Source of the DNA: Whalleya microplaca
Lineage: Eukaryota > Ascomycota > Sordariomycetes > Xylariales > Xylariaceae
Reading direction: 5' to 3'
NCBI GenBank assembly: GCA_022497155.1
Contig: MU385738.1
Coordinates: 310,001-374,000, forward strand
Length of the DNA stretch: 64,000 nucleotides
Under the pieces are notes generated by a model. The model had not been told where the DNA came from, did not search any database, and worked only from the letters and a program-made list of their open reading frames with translations. Position 1 is the first letter of the stretch. The number at the start of each line of letters is the position of its first letter. Of the stretch, positions 24,117-36,115 are shown piece by piece. The position numbers and the translations under genes are program-made.

Positions 24117-24380
24117 TCACTCCCTTAGATAAACAATAAGGCCAGTTCTATGTACTGCTAGTTTCATCAAGGTAATCAGGGAGTCTTGTGGTTCAGATTC
24201 AGATACGGGGCCGCCGGGATTGGAGATAACGGCAGGTGGAGGGTGCCGGGGCAGGGCGATGGTGGCGGCTTCGTCCGGTTCCAGGTCCGGAGGCCAGTCA
24301 TTTTCGTCTTGAAGCGGTTGCTGTTGGCCATATGTTGGATGTATTCCTTGAAATGTACTGGCCGAGGTGGAAGACGCGTT
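24117..24380 (-). pseudogene. Proline/acid-rich exon-like fragment, 87 open codons
   Basis: This local GC-rich patch is open for 87 codons before the TGA at 24117-24119. It includes FQGIHPTYGQQQPLQDENDW, PPDLEPDEAATIALPRHPPP and AVISNPGGPVSESEPQDSL. A CTAAC branch-point-like word followed by a CGGCCAG acceptor lies just upstream on the minus strand, which fits a 3' exon. No upstream exon with a convincing start was found. The composition is typical of a disordered protein tail. Family not recognised; it may be a gene remnant. Confidence 0.35.
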
Positions 24381-24962
24381 TTATGTTAGAATAAAAAAGA
24401 GAGCAATTGTAAAAGAGTGTATTCGTGAGTTGTAAAGTTGGAAATCTAAATGAGTGTGCCTCGCTCGAACCTGACGAGGAGGAATAAACGGCTTCAATGA
24501 CGTATGTCGTTAGCAGTCCAATTGGAATGAAGCACAAAAAGAGAAAGGAATAAAGAGCCACACATATACAGCTTATAAACTAAACCAATCGTCTAGCCAT
24601 AATATCAATTGTATAATTGACAGAAGTGTACACCAGCTAGCCCGGAAAGTCCGGGAAGGAGGTCTTACATGCCCCCAAATACCACTACAATGCTACTTAT
24701 AGCACATTTTAGACATAACATAGTACACTCTTTTCTGTAATAATAATGACTTGACGATTATTCGACTGGTTATGCAGCGCTTATTCCATTGTTATCTATA
24801 TTGTTAGTATACTCGGATGTGTTACTAGGCATTCTATGAAGCCTGCTTACCTAGGTAGTACCTAGATGCCTATCTTTTTGGTTCGAACATGTGAATAACG
24901 TTCCATCTGCCCCTGAGCCTTCATCATTTCTCAAAATGACGGCATCATAAATTTATCGTTCA

Positions 24963-25055
24963 TAGACACCAGATTCGCCTTCCGCAAGGCGATGGCTGAA
25001 GCCTAGAAGTCGGGCAAGTACGTGAACGTCTTCCAGCTGTACGACGCCCGCCTGA
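24963..25055 (+). pseudogene. Broken copy of GST exon 2
   Basis: The translation RFAFRKAMAEA-stop-KSGKYVNVFQLYDA matches the GST gene at 9536-10576 (KFAFRKAMSGAEKSGKYVHVFQLYDA), on the opposite strand and about 15 kb away. Both sequences even share TTCATAG ahead of the exon, at the GST intron acceptor. The codon for Glu in the intact gene is TAG here (25004-25006). Several differences are at third codon positions (TTC/TTT, TAC/TAT), so the copy probably diverged as a working paralogue before it broke. The first exon is not present nearby, and similarity is lost after about 25055. Confidence 0.85.
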
Positions 25056-25688
25056 AACTAAGAAAACTTGGACACTCCTGGCCCGATATATACTTAAGTA
25101 CCTTTCCCGAAATCTACAGTCATTGCTCTATGAAGAATATCATCCAAGCAATTCCGAGCTAACTAGCTAAAGTTGAGCCGCCTTGCTTACCTAGCACAGA
25201 ACCCCTAGACGCGTCCCTGAGAGGAGCTTGACTGCGAGCAACCTAGTGTATCTTTTGTCATATCTACAAATCCTGGCTCAAGACTTCACTTTCGCATGGC
25301 TATTTCTAACCCATTTGGCAGTAGCCTATCTATTGATTTTAAACAAAATAAACCCATATTCCAAAATCTTGCAAGGTGTCTCGTACAGTACATTGACAAT
25401 ATCGTTCCTCGCCCAGCCCCGCGCTGCTTATTACAGCAACTTGTGAACTCGAAAAGCTTGCCGGCCTTTTGATATTGTGAATAAACCTTGGCTCCGGTAT
25501 GCTCAATACATAGAATTCAATTGATAGTCCTTGTGCTTGCGCAGTCCAGTATTTAATGTTCCCAATTCGCCGAGTTCCATGACAAATTCAAAGTCACCCT
25601 CGACTTGCGTCATACCCTATTATGAACACTCCCCTTCCCATTTTGGGGATACAATGTAATTGTACAAAAGCTTACGGGGGCCATCTCC

Positions 25689-28666
25689 TCAGCCCGCCCG
25701 GTTCATCAAACTGCCCACTCTTCCAAGGCCCAGCCATTTCCTCTTACCAGTGTTCTGAGAACCGCCTGGTGTCGTATTGCCACTTCCGCTCGAGGGCCTA
25801 AAGGCAGTCGTAGGCGTATTCGGGCCTGCCATCTCGATCTCTTGCTTCTGCGGATCCACGGGGCTTGCCAACCCCATCCCCATCGCGAACCCTTCTAATC
25901 CCGTGAGCGGCGCCGGTGGCGGCGCACGGTTACGCATGATCGGCGGAGGGGTCGCACGATTCAGTTCGTCCTCTAAAACACCGGGCGGGCGCAGTATCCA
26001 TGGCAGAGTTGCTGGTGGAGGAACACTACTCCTTCCTGAAGGCTTGGTGGGACTTAGTGGAGTTGGCGGTGGCAACTGAGCCGCAGCAGGGACTGGAAAG
26101 ACCCCGTCAGTCGCGCTCGAGGGCACGCTGTTGCTCTCCGAACCAGGTCGTCTGAACAGTGAGTTGAGACCAAAACCTCGCCCTCTAGGCACTTGTCCCG
26201 AGATCGGGGGGTAGTGGTTTCGTTTCGTTGCCATGTTCGGAACTTCTGGACGTGGCATCCTATATTCACCCTGCGCTGCAACATCGATGCTGTTGCTTCT
26301 GAATCTTCCGTCTACTCTGTTCGTGCTGGTATCTCGGGTGAGACTCCTCCTAAGCTTCCCGCCCAACGATGATACAGCATTTGAGCTTCCGGTGCGTGCG
26401 TGCAAACTCGACCTTCGAGAGGGCGTAGGCGGCGCTGTCCCATTAGCTGAAGGATCTAGTATTTCCCCTTGCTGCGATTGCAGTGTATATGTCATCTCGT
26501 CGATAGGATCACGCTTCAATGCCGACACCGGCGAACCAATAAAGCCGTTTCCTTTTAATGCACCGAAGATAGCATCTGTTTCCCAGCTCCCCGAATCGGC
26601 AGGGAAGGAAAAGAGATCAGGGGATATAGAACGACCGATTTCGTGCCGTCCCGATAACGCTTCTTTACGTTGATCTGGCTTCATGCTCTCCTGCATCCAA
26701 TAATCGAAACTATCAACCTCAGAGTAAGCATTAACTCCACCATCCGACTCCGAGTCCGATACGAAACTATCAGTCCGGGCACGAGAGCATGTCGTCTCAG
26801 CAGCTGAGCGAGGGCGAGGTGGAAGAGAGTAAGCGAGCTGGCTGAGATTCGAGAAGAAATTGGTGTCGAGACTCGGAATTGGTATATGTTTACGGTTCGA
26901 TATGGCCGTCGTTGACATGGGTCGCGAATCCAAATTCGAGGACGTCGTGCTAGTAATATTTGCAGACCTTCCAGACCTGTCAGAGGCCGGCTGAGGGTTC
27001 TCACTGGCACCTCTAGCTTGCTTCATTAGGCTATCTTGAGACCTGGTGAGGTTCTCGTGTTTTTGAAGTATGCTCGAAGACACAGTGTCAGGAGTGGGAG
27101 GCAAAGCATGCACATTAGCCTGTTCTTTGGGTTTTTGGTAGTTAATCAAAACCCTCTCAAGAGCCTCCCTCTTCTCGTGTTTGGTTTTGACCTGCTGCTG
27201 TGGTCTTGCCGATCGAGAAGAGGCTGTCGATCTGCCCTGGCTAGGTGTAGATGATCTGGTTACATCATCGGTGATACTCGTCTGCTTGTCGAGCTTCTCC
27301 AGCTTCTGTAGAGGGGAGCTTGGGCCTAGGACATTGTTGAGGGATTGTATCTGAGTCGAGGGCCTGGCCCCTTCCTTGGAAACACCCGCGGACATCCGAT
27401 TCGGATGTACCTTGTTTTGATTCTGCCAATGTCCCGTAGTCGCATGCTGCGTTGGTGTTGGTGAGCGGTCAACCTGGCTTCCATCCATTCCTACCATATT
27501 TGGCGGCAACCCCATGTTGTTTTGTTCATCCTTTGGGCCATAGATGCTGGTGAAGGAACTCTTACTGAGCACACTCAAGGAAGGGCTAGCGATGCGATTC
27601 ATCTCGCTAGGGTCAACGCTTGATTCGGAAACCTTGCGCAAATGCATCTCGCTGCTCTGGCCTCCTAGGACTACGTTTCGCAGATTCTCGGTTTGTTCGG
27701 TATGCTCTGTAAGGAAGCTAGGCATTCGTTCAAGACCCCTAATATGTTCCGGCAAATGTAAGAGACTCATGTCGTTTGTCTTATATGGGACGGCGATCGA
27801 GGGCTGAGGCTGATATTGATCTGGGTGCGAATAGCGGTACGACCCATCCGCCTCGATCTGCCTAGCTGCATCTTGTTCCCACTCCAATTTCTTAATATGT
27901 CCTTCCAGTTTGACGATCATGTCGACAGCCTCTCCGATGGCTTTGTCCCTTCTCTCCAGTTCAGCGAGCAGACTCTCTTGAATATCAATCAGCTGATTAC
28001 GGTCGGACTCGAGTTTCTCTACTCTTTCCTCCAGGTCCGTCTGTCGGTTCCGCCTGTGGTACAGTTCTACTTTGAGATCGAAGTTCTGTTTGTGTAATGT
28101 TGACATGGTCTTTCGGTGCAAGTTAGCAGCTATTGCCTCGCGAGTCGAATTGATATGATCAGTAGATGTCTTACCTTTTCCATCTGCTTAGCCCCCATTC
28201 CTGTATCCTCGGCAAGCTTATCGCCACTATTCGACTTTGGCCGCTGTCCCGTCACAGTCGCACTTCTCTTAATGGGTGAACTCGGGACATCTCTGTCCCG
28301 AATATCTCCTGTGGATGCACTCAAGTCATCGACCATCTTGCTTGCGAGCCTTTCACTCTCAATCTTTCTCTCTCTCTGCAATCTCTCCTGAAGAAGGCTC
28401 GAGACTGCTGTTGCCGTTGGCCGTGGATCCTCGCTGCCTTCTCTTGAAACCCGAGATACAGGCCTAGCAGCCACCGAGCCGTTGCTACAATGACTATGAT
28501 GATACTTGTGTGCGGGGTGTGTAGTCGTTTCGCGCAAATAGGAAGAGGAGCTACTCGCACTTTTAGGCGTCATTTGAGTATTTGCAGTGCTTGCTGAACT
28601 AGCACGAGAAGGTGCACGAGTATACAAGCGCTCGCGCGACTCCCTGCTCCCCCCACTACTATCCAT
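25689..28666 (-). CDS. Centrosomin N-terminal motif (Cnn_1N) protein, spindle pole/MTOC type
   Basis: Exon 1 28175-28666 (164 codons) and exon 2 25689-28109 (807 codons), with a 65-nt intron in phase 0; 970 residues. Exon 2 opens at the Cnn_1N motif (TMSTLHKQNFDLKVELYHRR, residues 165-184), followed by a coiled coil of about 70 residues (RQTDLEERVEKLESDRNQLI and on). In this family the motif recruits gamma-tubulin complexes to microtubule-organising centres, as in fission yeast Mto1 and Pcp1. The N-terminal exon is Ser-rich and basic, with a helix (SSLLQERLQRERKIESERLA). The remaining 700 residues are low-complexity, Ser/Pro-rich and probably disordered, with no second recognised domain. The start is the ATG at 28666; the frame extends to 28750 only from a TTG. 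A minus-strand ACACAG|GTAAGT site at about 29810 could be a 5' UTR intron donor. Confidence 0.85.
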
Positions 28667-31600
28667 GGCGAAAGAAAAGATTGTTGCCTCTCTCTTAAGG
28701 CATTCGCTCTTGGTACGAAATGGGAGAATGGGGAAATTCGCGGTGCGCAAGTGAGAAACTACTTAGCAGCACGACCCAATGGTGGAAAAAGAAAATATTA
28801 ATGCTGGATACCAACAGCCTTCAGAAACAAAGAAACAATTGTTGGGATAATGCTTGTAATAGGAACAGCATTCGCCGTTACTTTTTTCGCCCCTGAACAG
28901 CCAATTCCTCAAAAATACCGGGAAGTGAATTATTCGGTATCGAGAAACGAGAGAACATAAGATATTCAGAGTCGCTTAGAACCTTAGTGGTCGTCGAGAT
29001 CGCGGTGATTTGGCGGCTTGAGCGTCTTAGCAGAACGACATATACTCAATTCGAGCCTAGGTTCGATATAACAAGTATGCCTCGTTTCGCGAATTGTGAC
29101 CGTTAGACCTCAGGGCTTATGCGTTCACCAGGAGCTAGCTCCGAAGCCATCCGTTGTCGTTACTTTTCCCAAAACACCATCACCCCAAGCCTCAAGGTTC
29201 CAGACAGGAATGGCCTGCTTAGGTCTACGTAGGAGTGGATTGCGAATCGAAGAAAGTTGCAGACTGGCGTTTGAAAGGGTTGGAATAAACGGGGGATGCA
29301 GGCGATTTGTCTAGTCGTAACACAAAAGGTCCAAGGAGTCTGGCTTGTGTCTTAGGGAGACCTATCCATGATTGGCTTGTCAGAATCGACGGGAATGGGG
29401 GCGTCGCTGACGAGGTTGGAGATCTATCGCGTCGCGAATAAGCCACTGGGTATGCGACTATGCGAGAAGATCATCGAATAAAACAAAGACGATAATCGGT
29501 ATCGTTAATCATAGGATGCCTCAGAAGGTAGGAGAATGTTCAAGAGGATAAGAATATGAATAGCAAAGAAGGGCAGAAAGCAAGCATCCACTTGGACGCA
29601 GGTCGAGTGTTCTTTTCCTCATATTGATAGGGAACTTTGGCAAGGGGTCTGCCTACTCCATGCCCCTGTTTCCTCTTGGAATGCTGCGCTATTATGAGCG
29701 GGTCGCGCCCAGTGTGGTCCCCTCGCATCGGGATCTAGCATGACGGGACATCAGATGGTGGGGAGCTCCAGTCCCCTACCAGGAATAAGAAATGAGTGGT
29801 ACTTACCTGTGTGCTTCGTAAACTCCTCAATATCGTCACTGTTTTAGTAGTGCAACGATTACTACCTTGATGGCGTACCTATTGATGAGGCCGCAGGGCC
29901 ATCACGAACTGAATGTAGGCAACTCCAAAGTATGTACATACATACATCGTGGTCACGGCACCGGTAGGTAGTTGATTCTTTGTCTCACGTTCATCGTCTT
30001 ATTTTCTCTTGCATGTAGGTGCTACCCGGTATGCCGAGAAGCTTCATATATTCCTTGCAGTTTCAGAACCCCTTTACCACTACAGTACAGTTAAGCCTTT
30101 TATCATTGAATCACCACCCCCCTTTATGTTGAATATTTAGGACATCAACTACGTATGTATAAGTCAATAGAGAAGACTTAAGTCATGAAAGTCCCAAGGA
30201 ATTTCCTCGATGTTGTTACAGAGCTAAATTGGCAGAAAGTAATCCGTACTTGATTCTTCTTTCATAACCTTCAGCTTTCAAGTGCGATTTATGTCTCCTT
30301 GCAGTTTCGGTTGGTTGATTGCGTACACGAGCAAGCCTTGCAATTGAGTTTCTCGCAGTGCGGTAGCTCCAATGAGAGCTACACGTACCTAACCTACTGC
30401 GTACTACGTAGCTGTCCCGGGGATCCTGGCACTGCTAGCCTCCGGCTAGGCCTCCTGGCTGCAGCCGCGTGAACCGGAAACGAGACGCTCTAGCTTCCAT
30501 AATGCTGGACTATGATGTTATTGGCTGGAGTCGTGATAGTGCAGGGTTGTTTAGTGCTGATCGTCTCTTGACACGACTAGGAATAGGAGTGTGCTCAGAA
30601 CTTCTCAGGCACGCCCGTCATTTCGCATTCGCCATCTCCACTGCGTGATGCCCAATACGATTGGGTTATTTCGGCGCTTCCATTATGAGTTCACGTGTGC
30701 TGACAGGCATTGGAAAACCTCCCCATAGGTTACATCTTGGCAACGGAGAGGCCTAGAAGGATATTCATCAGTCAAGGCATGCTCGAACGTAGATCAATGG
30801 TACCTATCACCTATCTTGTGTGCGCAATATGCGTCAGGTCGTGTCGAATACGAAAGCATACCTGCTTAGACGTACTTGGTACTGAACAAAACATGTACGC
30901 ATATCTCAAAGTTTTACATACCTATCGCGACGCGTTTCCAGATATTTCCACTACCTTAATAAGTTCGTAAAGAGCTTGCAGATAACCTTGATCAGCTACA
31001 GCGCCGAGGGCAACAGGGCAACCCCAGTTACCAGTAGAATTGGGTTCATGGGAACGTCCGTTAGTGTCAGCCCCAAGCCACGTTCGTCAACCTTACGTCG
31101 TACTAATCAATTTTGAGCTCGCGATCACTGCTAGCTTTTGGGCCTGATTAAGCCCTCAGGCCCTAGTCGACAGTTGAAACGCCCGCTGCGCCTAGTGGGT
31201 GCAACTTCTCATTTTCATGATCTCCATCCGCTTTTGCTTCGGTCTCTTACTTATATATACGGAATAGTACATGACGCATTGCAGCAGCTTTGCGCAGTAC
31301 ACGATATTTCGTCCTACCTACTGCAGGATACCTATAATATGTATAGGCTATCTGCTAGGTAGGGTTCCAGAACCCCTCCTAAGTCTTCCTAGCCCCCCAG
31401 CCCCCCACGTTCGAGGGGCCGAGGCTGTGCATTTATCTTTTTTCAACTAATTACATGTAACTCTTCTCGACAGCCGCCAGTCAGTGACACAGCTCTCTGC
31501 CATGGGACGTCAATGTTCCAAGACAGAATGTCGAGGATGCCACGAACATTCTGAGAACTCGCCTGGCAACAGCATATCTTGCACCGCAGCCTTTAATCTC

Positions 31601-34600
31601 GATGGGGCTGGCCATAGGTTACAATCTACTGACGGGGAGCTATGGCGAAACCCACGCTGGACATGAGCCGGACATGATCAGTCAGTATTGAGATTATATT
31701 CCTGTGGGTTGAACCATCTGCCGAACGATTGAGGTCCGATTTAAATAGATATGTCGGAATCCAGATCTGTGGGGAAGACTCGTGAAGAGTTGGCGGGCGA
31801 AGGTCACAAAACGTACGATAGCTGCTTGAGACCTGCTGAATCGTGTCTGTCGCAAGGCGACAACCACCTTTTCCTTCTGTTGTGCCACCCACCAATTCAT
31901 AGCGCCGTAAACGTCGAACGCCACCTCAGTCCACCAATGATGACAGCTGAAATCGAAAGCGAAAGTGAAGCAACCCATGGCATGTATCCAAGTAACCCAA
32001 CCTGACTAAATGGTGGCAGCCTGCAGCATCGAAACAAGACATGTTCTGTATCGACAGTCAAGATCGGTATAGTGTCCGGGTGCCAACACAATGTGCCAAC
32101 ACAATTTTAGGCATGCTGCAGAGGCCTGGGACATTCTACGAGACCTTGGGAGGTCCCCCAAAGTAATCGATGCCAGTGCGCGCGACGTGGCAGGTCTCAT
32201 GCCGTGATACTCTACCTAGTAGATAGAACCACTCGAGCTGAGGCAATTCCTAGCATTTGAAAGGAAACATAAAAGAAAATAAAAAGAGTTAAATTTTGCC
32301 CAGTCCAGGATTTGAACCCAGTACATTCCAAAGGAAAAAGAAAAAAAAATTTCACCCGAAGGCTAATCTTTCCGTTGTAAATCTGCCCTTGCCGTCTGCG
32401 CAGTCGTGTAACGCCCCCATGAGCCACTCATAAGGAGGCCGCAACAGAAATTCCAACTCCCTCGCCATGCCGGCTTGGTGATAGTAAGAGCGTTAATTAT
32501 AGTATATAAGTCTTCATGTACATCTTGGTTATTACCTTAGGTATCTTGGTACCTTTTCGCCATTACATGTAACCGCGTACCATCCAGTTTCAGTAGCTAG
32601 CTAGGTCTACGAGTACATTTCTTGACTTCAGTAAGAACTCGAGTATGATTATTGCCCTAATTATGCTTTTTGTGAAAGAAGATCGGAAGAGCATATTGTT
32701 GTACGTGAGAAAAAGGCTCATGAGATACATATGGTACAGGTATCGTCGATTGAGGAGGTTGTAAGGGTCAAGTTCGAGGCCAACAGTTCAGCTTGATAAC
32801 ACGAAGTCTAGGCTACTTCATCCCATACCGTATTCCTTTGTTGTTCAAAATACCACCGTACTCTTTCCAGTTTACATTGATAAATCCTTTAGACTATATG
32901 CACCGATGAATCCTCCACACCTGTCATCCTCCCTATCAACATACACTGCTCTTTCTTCAGTCGTACGGGAGCCCGTGCTGCTAGCAAATGCCCATTGAAC
33001 TATGTCTCGGTTTACAATACCCGTAACCCTATTAGTCCGACCAGAGGCAGTATCAACCGAATTTCTATTTGCATATCCTCCATGTACTGTTCACGCGGAT
33101 GGCGACTACTTCTAGAGCCAAATCTCGTTATGCCAATGCAATCGGCGTCATCTTCGTATTACCTGGTAAGAGTTCATAGACTGAATCCTTGTTTGAAGGC
33201 AATAAGGCCTTTTTCGACTCGTTGTTATCAGTGGGCTCCCGAGGTGAAAACCGTTATTGCAACGCGGCACATTCTACTTCCAAAGATCTACCCAATATTC
33301 CATCAGGAGGCTGAAAGATATACAATTGGTACAGTTCGGTGAGTCTGTCTCAACGAGGCTTTGTGTAAGCGTCCCAGTTTAGCGATGAGTAAGTGACCAG
33401 GAGCCTCCTGGCCACACAGGCCTTATAAGTTCAGCCTCCAAACCCTTCGTAGCCCTATCAGGTCTCTCAAATCACTTTTCGTAATCAAGATTATATCGCT
33501 CAGTGGTACCATACACTATCAATACGAGATTATATGGGAACGTAAACCCTATAGGCTAGGTATCTTCACACTCTCATAACCCAGGTAAGCGGCGGTCTCC
33601 GCATCAAGAACTAAAATGTTTCGAACATCGGGTTCGAAGGGCGGTCAATAGCAGAATATGATACTGAGAAAGCTGTGGTCGACGCATCTATGCCAATATA
33701 GGTGTGCAGAGCCAAGCTCTCTTTCTCGCACAAAAGGACAATGAGGAGAATGCAAAGCGCAGTTGACGTATATTAGCTCATTCCCATACATATATTATAC
33801 CATTAACTGCATTGACTCGAGGTTAATGTGAATGAAGTAGTAATATATAGTGAAGGACTGGCTAAGAAGTGAGAATGCTAACAACTGTAGTTCCCAGTAT
33901 TGATATTGTCTTCCCAGCTGCCGATATTAGACGGCATCGAAATGAAGGAAGCTCGGAGTCACTAACAGACTACGACATTTATGCTACTGCGAGTAATTTT
34001 GACCAGGCTTTCGATTGCATAATGAGAGTTAGCGAAACTATCTTCATAAACTAGAACGAATGCAGTCAAGGTACCTTTAGCGACTAAATGTATCCCACTG
34101 CGCGAAGCCACAAAACCAAGCAGATTTGCACCCATTGACAGCACAATAGGCCCTTGAAGCCTTGTTCCCTTGCGAGGATTTACCTCCGAGGTCTGCTTTC
34201 TTCCAGTAGTCTGGAGATTGACTTCATCCTCGTAATAATGTAGCTACCATAAGAGAGACCAGGGTTTGTAGATGGAACAGGCTGACCCCTAAAGATTGAC
34301 CAAGTTCGTTTAGCCAGGGTGATACTAGCAATACTTTTATCCTATATGTAAGAGGGTCGAACATCTAGGAGAAAATGACGACGAGCTTAAAGGCGCAGAG
34401 TATGCTTTCAATATAATGGATCAAGAGACAGGGGCTTAAGGGTTGAATATATCTCAAAGATATTGGGCTGAAAAGGGTATTGCCATTTTCTACGAGAACA
34501 TATCGGGATGAAACTAGAATAACCTGATAGGTCAAACACATTACGAAGCCTCCATTAATTCTATATAAAACTAAAGTCGTATCAATTTGGCGGACCCGTC

Positions 34601-36115
34601 GCTGCTGGGTAGGCTCTTAGTAAGTTATCTACGTAATTCTTGGAGGGAATTTGTGTAGACTCCGTCATGCCTCGGGATATGATTCTCGGGGCTCAACGGC
34701 TACGTTGCGTTGCATAAACACTTTTCCCTGGTAACTAACTGCCAATCTCAATTTATTCTTCATCTATAAGAAGCGCTTTGCTCTACATAGGCTCCTTGAG
34801 TGGCTCGAAGCCAAGAACAACTTCTATGTCTTTCAGGCAGCATACGGTTAGAGTTGCTATATTTCCTTTCATTAGAGTTTGTTAAGGATGAAGAGTAAGT
34901 TTCTATACCCCGAAGCTTCCTGACTACTCTGAACGATGTCCGAAGCCGAACGGATATATTCACTGGCTGGTCGCTTCGGACTGTACGTTTGCAATGCAAG
35001 CAAGACAGACGTACACTACCTAAATCTCTGGGTAGCATGCAGAGTGATACCTAGCTGCCTAGGGTAGCGTACATACCTATGGCTTACAGAGAACTGTCTG
35101 CACACAACTTACTTACAAGTGTGTACAAATAAGTACACCGTTCAGTCTGAATTACCTATTCCACATCGACATATATGACATATCACAGTTGACAGCTTCT
35201 CTATTTACTTAGCAGTGCGATTCCAAGCATCTGGCTCAAAACTCCCCTAGATTGTATGCAAATACTTCAGGGCTGCTTGGTGCAATGGCCCACCTGCGAC
35301 TTGCCGCCGCGCTTAATATTGACACATATTCAAGGTAAGATGCCTGGCTGAGATACCCTATCCACGGACTTGGAAACCTCAGTTACCAATATATGTACTT
35401 ATAGAACCCACCGTGCGCAAGTAGATCCAATAGCGGCAAACATTGCGCTTGTATCATGTCGACCCGAAACACTCAAGTTTGCCACGACATGTAAGGAGTC
35501 CGATAAGCTTGCCAACAAGTCCGCCACCGGGCTCTTATCTACCTACCATATCCCTTCTACGTACGTCGTATTAGAAGCTCGCGAGCTACTTAACGCCTCA
35601 ATCCAGGTTGCCTCGTCGCTTTGCATTGGCTTTCCTTCCCTCACTTGGAGGAGTTTGTGTTTTCGCTACCGTGCCTGCGGCTTATGGTCGTATGATCGGC
35701 AGCAACGGTATCACGAGCCGCATGGCTCCTCGCTACTTCGGCCTAACACGACTATATAGACGATGGAGTACAAAGATAGGAAGCTAAGATCCCTAGCCGC
35801 TGGCTGCTAGTTTGCTCAGGAGCCATGGATATATGATATCATTATGTAACGTCTCCAGGACATTCATAGTTGAAATGGGCACGCGAACAATACCGCGGTG
35901 GGAGCGGTCTAGTGTTTGGCTGAAACCCTCGAGATCAGATAGAAGTTTGTAGAGTTAGTGGATGCTGAGTTGGCCAGTTGGCAACTTGGCCTTTGCACAT
36001 AGGTCAGAATAGAGTAGTCTACACCACACCGTACAAATCAGTTTGACAATGATCCAGTGTAATCAATATTCCTACAGAACGCCTTGTGCCATGCCCATAT
36101 CCGACTCCCGGTATC
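28667..36115. other. Gene-poor 7.4 kb
   Basis: No intact gene recognised. Short open frames are present but have no family features; one at 33869-34054 (+) is protein-like but too short to judge. A tRNA-like Pol III promoter relic lies at 32281-32431. The first 1 kb or so is probably the promoter and 5' UTR of the Cnn_1N gene. Short TACATACATACAT runs occur near 29935. Confidence 0.5.
32281..32431 (-). other. tRNA-like Pol III promoter relic (possible SINE)
   Basis: On the minus strand there is an A-box-like TGGCTCATGGGG (about 32415-32426), then a perfect B-box GGTTCAAATCC (32309-32319), then a TTTTT terminator (32281-32285). The T-arm can fold with two wobble pairs. No 5' acceptor strand pairs with the 3' ACTGGGC, and the A-to-B distance of about 100 nt is too long for a tRNA without a large intron. 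A tRNA-derived SINE or a decayed tRNA gene is more likely than a working tRNA. Confidence 0.35.

Larger units (their letters stand above)
21146..25688. other. Gene-poor 4.5 kb with exon relics and three TACCTAGGTA sites
   Basis: No intact gene is recognised. It holds four coding-like fragments, listed separately: 22810-22992, 23044-23236 and 24117-24380 on the minus strand, and a broken GST exon at 24963-25055 on the plus strand. Three of the five copies of the palindrome TACCTAGGTA are also here. Confidence 0.5.

Noticed and set aside
28667..28750. N-terminal extension of the Cnn_1N protein
   Set aside because: Starts at TTG; the ATG at 28666 is preferred.
32281..32440. Functional tRNA gene
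   Set aside because: Good B-box but no acceptor stem or anticodon arm can be formed.
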